Shown here piece by piece: positions 5,811 through 7,231 of a DNA stretch of 7,231 nucleotides. The DNA is from JAICJR01 sp036491015. Lineage in GTDB: Bacteria > Actinomycetota > Thermoleophilia > Solirubrobacterales > Thermoleophilaceae. Position 1 is the first letter of the stretch; each line of letters starts with the position of its first letter. The notes under the pieces were generated by a model. The model was given only the letters and a program-made list of their open reading frames with translations. It made no database searches and had not been told where the DNA came from. Location of the stretch: the NCBI GenBank assembly GCA_036491015.1, contig DASXCV010000008.1, forward strand, positions 1 to 7,231, given 5' to 3'. A program made the translations under genes and the position numbers.

Positions 5811-6383
5811 ATGAGCTGGGTGTCGGGTGTCGGGTGTCGGGTGCTGGGGACTGCTCTGGTCTCGCTTGCTCTTGCCGGGTGTGGGTCTTCTGGGTCTTCT
5901 TCTGACAGCGGGGGGTCTGAGGTCGGCACGGCGCCGCTTGCTGTCGCCAGCCCTGACTTTCAGGACAAGGGCGTGATTCCCAAGCGGTTCACCTGCGACG
6001 GTGCCGGCGCGCGACCGCAGCTCTCGTGGGCCGGCATCCCGCCGCAGGCGAAGGAGGTCGCGATCCTCGTGGGGGACCCGGATGCGCCCGGGGGCACGTT
6101 CGTGCACTGGACGGTGTGGAACCTGCCGCTGACCTCGCGCGGCAGCGTGTCGTCAGCGGCGCTCCCGCCCGGCGCGGTGCAGGGCGCGAACAGCGGCGGC
6201 GGGAACGGCTGGACGCCGCCCTGCCCGCCGAGGGGCGCGAAGGCGCACGAGTACATCTTCGGCGTCTACGCGCTGCGCACGCGCGTGAATCTCACGCCGG
6301 ATGAGGATCCGGCAAAGGTCGTACCCGCCGTGCGGGCGGTGGCGATCGCAACTGGATCGCTCACCGCCAGCTACGGCAGGTAG
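5811..6383 (+). CDS. Lipoprotein of the PEBP family (YbhB/YbcL, Raf-kinase-inhibitor-like)
   Basis: A 190-residue predicted lipoprotein. A short Arg-containing n-region, a hydrophobic stretch and the lipobox LAGC place the lipidated Cys at residue 24. A Ser/Gly linker (25-37) follows, then the PEBP fold. PEBP ligand-site blocks are clear: VGDPDAPGGTFVHWTVWNLP (88-106), PPCPPRG (136-142) and HEYIFGVYAL (146-155). The family binds phosphate-containing or other anionic ligands; the role of bacterial members is largely unknown. The export signal suggests the outer face of the membrane. The ATG at 5811 is the likeliest start; TTG at 5793 and GTG at 5820 or 5841 are in frame, and none has a Shine-Dalgarno site. 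The codons for the first 13 residues are made of GGGTGTC heptamers, and codons 14-50 are richer in CTT, GCT and TCT than the rest, unlike neighbouring genes. It ends five bases from the convergent gene. Confidence 0.88.
   Translation: MSWVSGVGCRVLGTALVSLALAGCGSSGSSSDSGGSEVGTAPLAVASPDFQDKGVIPKRFTCDGAGARPQLSWAGIPPQAKEVAILVGDPDAPGGTFVHWTVWNLPLTSRGSVSSAALPPGAVQGANSGGGNGWTPPCPPRGAKAHEYIFGVYALRTRVNLTPDEDPAKVVPAVRAVAIATGSLTASYGR
5818..5845. repeat. Tandem 7-base repeat array (GGGTGTC)
   Basis: Three perfect GGGTGTC units (5818-5824, 5825-5831, 5832-5838) are followed by a degenerate GGGTGCT. The array lies at the 5' end of the PEBP lipoprotein gene, inside its signal-peptide codons if the ATG at 5811 is used, and 45 bases upstream of the monooxygenase GTG. 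Seven is not a multiple of three, so any change in copy number would shift the frame from that ATG. No inverted partner array is seen nearby. Confidence 0.85.
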
Positions 6384-6388
6384 CAGTC

Positions 6389-7132
6389 CTACTTGGGGGC
6401 GCCGGGGACGCCCTTGCCGATCACGTACTGGATCGTGGCTCCGTAGAACTTGGTGTTCGCGTTCGTGTCGTCGATCGTCACGCGCAGGAGGTAACGGTTC
6501 GACGAGTTGTTCACCTGGAACCCACTGTTCGCCAGCGCCAGGGTGTCGGTGCCGTTCTTGCCGTCGGTCGAGCGGTCGCCCGCGGTGTTCGACAGCAGCT
6601 CGGTCGGCGAGGCGCCGGTGTTGCCCACCTGGACCACCTCGAACTTGAAGCCGCTCGGCGCGGCGGTGCCGCCGGTGGTGGTGTTGTTCCCGCTGCTGTC
6701 GGCGTAGCTCGCCTGGACCTTCACGACCTTGGCCCGGTTCGGGATCTGAATCGGGGCCTCGAACACGCCCTCGGTCTGGTTGACCTTGTCGAGCGTGACC
6801 GTGTCCGGGTTGCCGCCGGTGCCGGGCGTGACCGTGCCGGTGTTGCCGTCGCGCGTCGCGTTCAGCGACAGCGAGTGGTCGGCGTTCACCGTGAAGGCGG
6901 TCTGGTTGTCAGTCGGCCGGAACGCGGAACCCACGAAGCCCTGAGTCTGCGGCGCGCGGAAGAAGCCGGCGTTGAGCCGCTCCGACACCTTCGAGTTACG
7001 GTGAAGCTGGTTAAGCACGGTGGTGAGGCTGGTTGCGGCGGACGCGATACTCGGTCCCCCGACGACCGCGGACACCACCGCCGCTACTACAGCGGCAACG
7101 GAGCCGGGCAGCACGATGCGTCGAAAACGCAC
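6389..7132 (-). CDS. Secreted Asn/Thr-rich protein of unknown function
   Basis: A 247-residue exported protein that I do not recognise. The N-terminus MRFRRIVLPG is followed by an Ala/Val-rich hydrophobic core (11-25) and a likely signal-peptidase I site at ASA in IASAAT (about 29-34). The RRIVL start loosely resembles a twin-arginine signal, but a Sec signal is equally possible. The mature part has no Cys, is rich in Asn, Thr, Gly and Ser, and alternates turn-rich stretches (such as NPDTVTLD and SSGNNTTTGG) with strand-like stretches (AKVVKVQASY, GFKFEVVQV, RYLLRVTIDD, ATIQYVIG). This suggests a beta-sandwich surface or extracellular protein. The GTG at 7132 is fixed by an AAGGAGG five bases upstream; an ATG at 7183 would put the leader through that site and is less likely. 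It converges on the PEBP gene with a 5-base gap. Function unknown. Confidence 0.85.
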   Translation of the reverse strand: MRFRRIVLPGSVAAVVAAVVSAVVGGPSIASAATSLTTVLNQLHRNSKVSERLNAGFFRAPQTQGFVGSAFRPTDNQTAFTVNADHSLSLNATRDGNTGTVTPGTGGNPDTVTLDKVNQTEGVFEAPIQIPNRAKVVKVQASYADSSGNNTTTGGTAAPSGFKFEVVQVGNTGASPTELLSNTAGDRSTDGKNGTDTLALANSGFQVNNSSNRYLLRVTIDDTNANTKFYGATIQYVIGKGVPGAPK

Positions 7133-7137
7133 GTAAA

Positions 7138-7144
7138 CCTCCTT
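7138..7144 (-). promoter_or_regulatory. Consensus ribosome binding site of the secreted-protein gene
   Basis: The minus strand reads AAGGAGG, then five bases (TTTAC), then the GTG at 7132. This near-perfect Shine-Dalgarno site decides the start and suggests strong translation, in contrast to the neighbouring divergent pair around 5773-5811, which has none. Confidence 0.85.
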
Positions 7145-7231
7145 GATCTGAGACGGAATCGACGCAGCGCACGTATGTGCCACGTCCTATGGAACGCAAC
7201 ACGACTACCCGGGACGGGTTGCGGAACGCAT
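7145..7231 (-). promoter_or_regulatory. Upstream region of the secreted-protein gene with short repeats and a dyad
   Basis: This is the only noncoding stretch of note. GGAACGCA occurs twice in direct orientation (7191-7198 and 7223-7230), 32 bases apart, about three helical turns. ACCCG-GGA-CGGGT (7207-7219) forms a small hairpin between them, and CGCAAC (7195-7200) faces GTTGCG (7218-7223). On the minus strand a TTGCGT is followed after 16 bases by CATACG, a weak -35/-10 pair. The promoter for the gene must lie here or just beyond the window. The exact elements are uncertain. Confidence 0.35.

Noticed and set aside
5774..5929. N-terminal extension of the monooxygenase to 5929
   Set aside because: It would be read through the antisense of the lipoprotein signal region and the heptamer array. 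The FAD-binding strand begins three residues after the GTG at 5773.
6397..6413. GGGCG/CGCCC stem with a 7-base loop as terminator between the PEBP gene and the secreted-protein gene
   Set aside because: Only five strong pairs, inside the last codons of the minus-strand gene, and followed by just two T residues; too common by chance at this GC content.

Overview
The window is GC-rich (roughly 70% by eye) and gene-dense, with GTG starts and 4-base start/stop overlaps. Together with an InhA-like enoyl reductase and a single-polypeptide acyl-CoA carboxylase carboxyltransferase, this suggests a high-GC actinobacterium. A Thermoleophilia/Solirubrobacterales-type lineage is my guess from the overall character and is not proven by the sequence. 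There are no RNA genes, IS elements or CRISPR arrays, and no gene-free stretch longer than about 100 bases.

Left half (1-3692, + strand): the distal part of a tightly packed type II fatty-acid synthesis operon. It runs from the 3' end of a FabF-type ketoacyl-ACP synthase, through an AccD/PccB-type carboxyltransferase, a small SGNH/GDSL hydrolase and a MaoC/HadB-like dehydratase, to an InhA/FabI-type enoyl-ACP reductase. Every junction overlaps (ATGA, a 23-base overlap, ATGA, GTGA), so translational coupling is likely. Together these supply malonyl-type extender, condensation, dehydration and enoyl reduction. The SGNH enzyme is the unexpected member.

Middle (3642-5773, - strand): a two-gene unit, a FAD-dependent monooxygenase followed 2 bases later by an alpha/beta hydrolase whose nucleophile position is Asp (HDFGG), as in haloalkane dehalogenases and epoxide hydrolases. 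It converges on the fabI end with a 51-base overlap. A long imperfect hairpin made of four GTTGACC-type heptamers facing four GGTCAAC-type heptamers lies in this 3' region and is read into the C-terminus of the reductase. A second, different heptamer array (GGGTGTC) lies just beyond the 5' end of the same unit.

Right end (5811-7231): a lipoprotein of the PEBP/YbhB family (+), then, convergent and only 5 bases away, a secreted Asn/Thr-rich protein of unknown function (-) with a very clear ribosome binding site. The last ~90 bases are its upstream region, with short repeated and dyad motifs.

I see no clearly new multi-gene system. The most unusual features are the heptamer hairpin, its effect on the enoyl reductase, the heptamer arrays at both ends of the monooxygenase-hydrolase unit, and the SGNH hydrolase inside a fatty-acid synthase operon.
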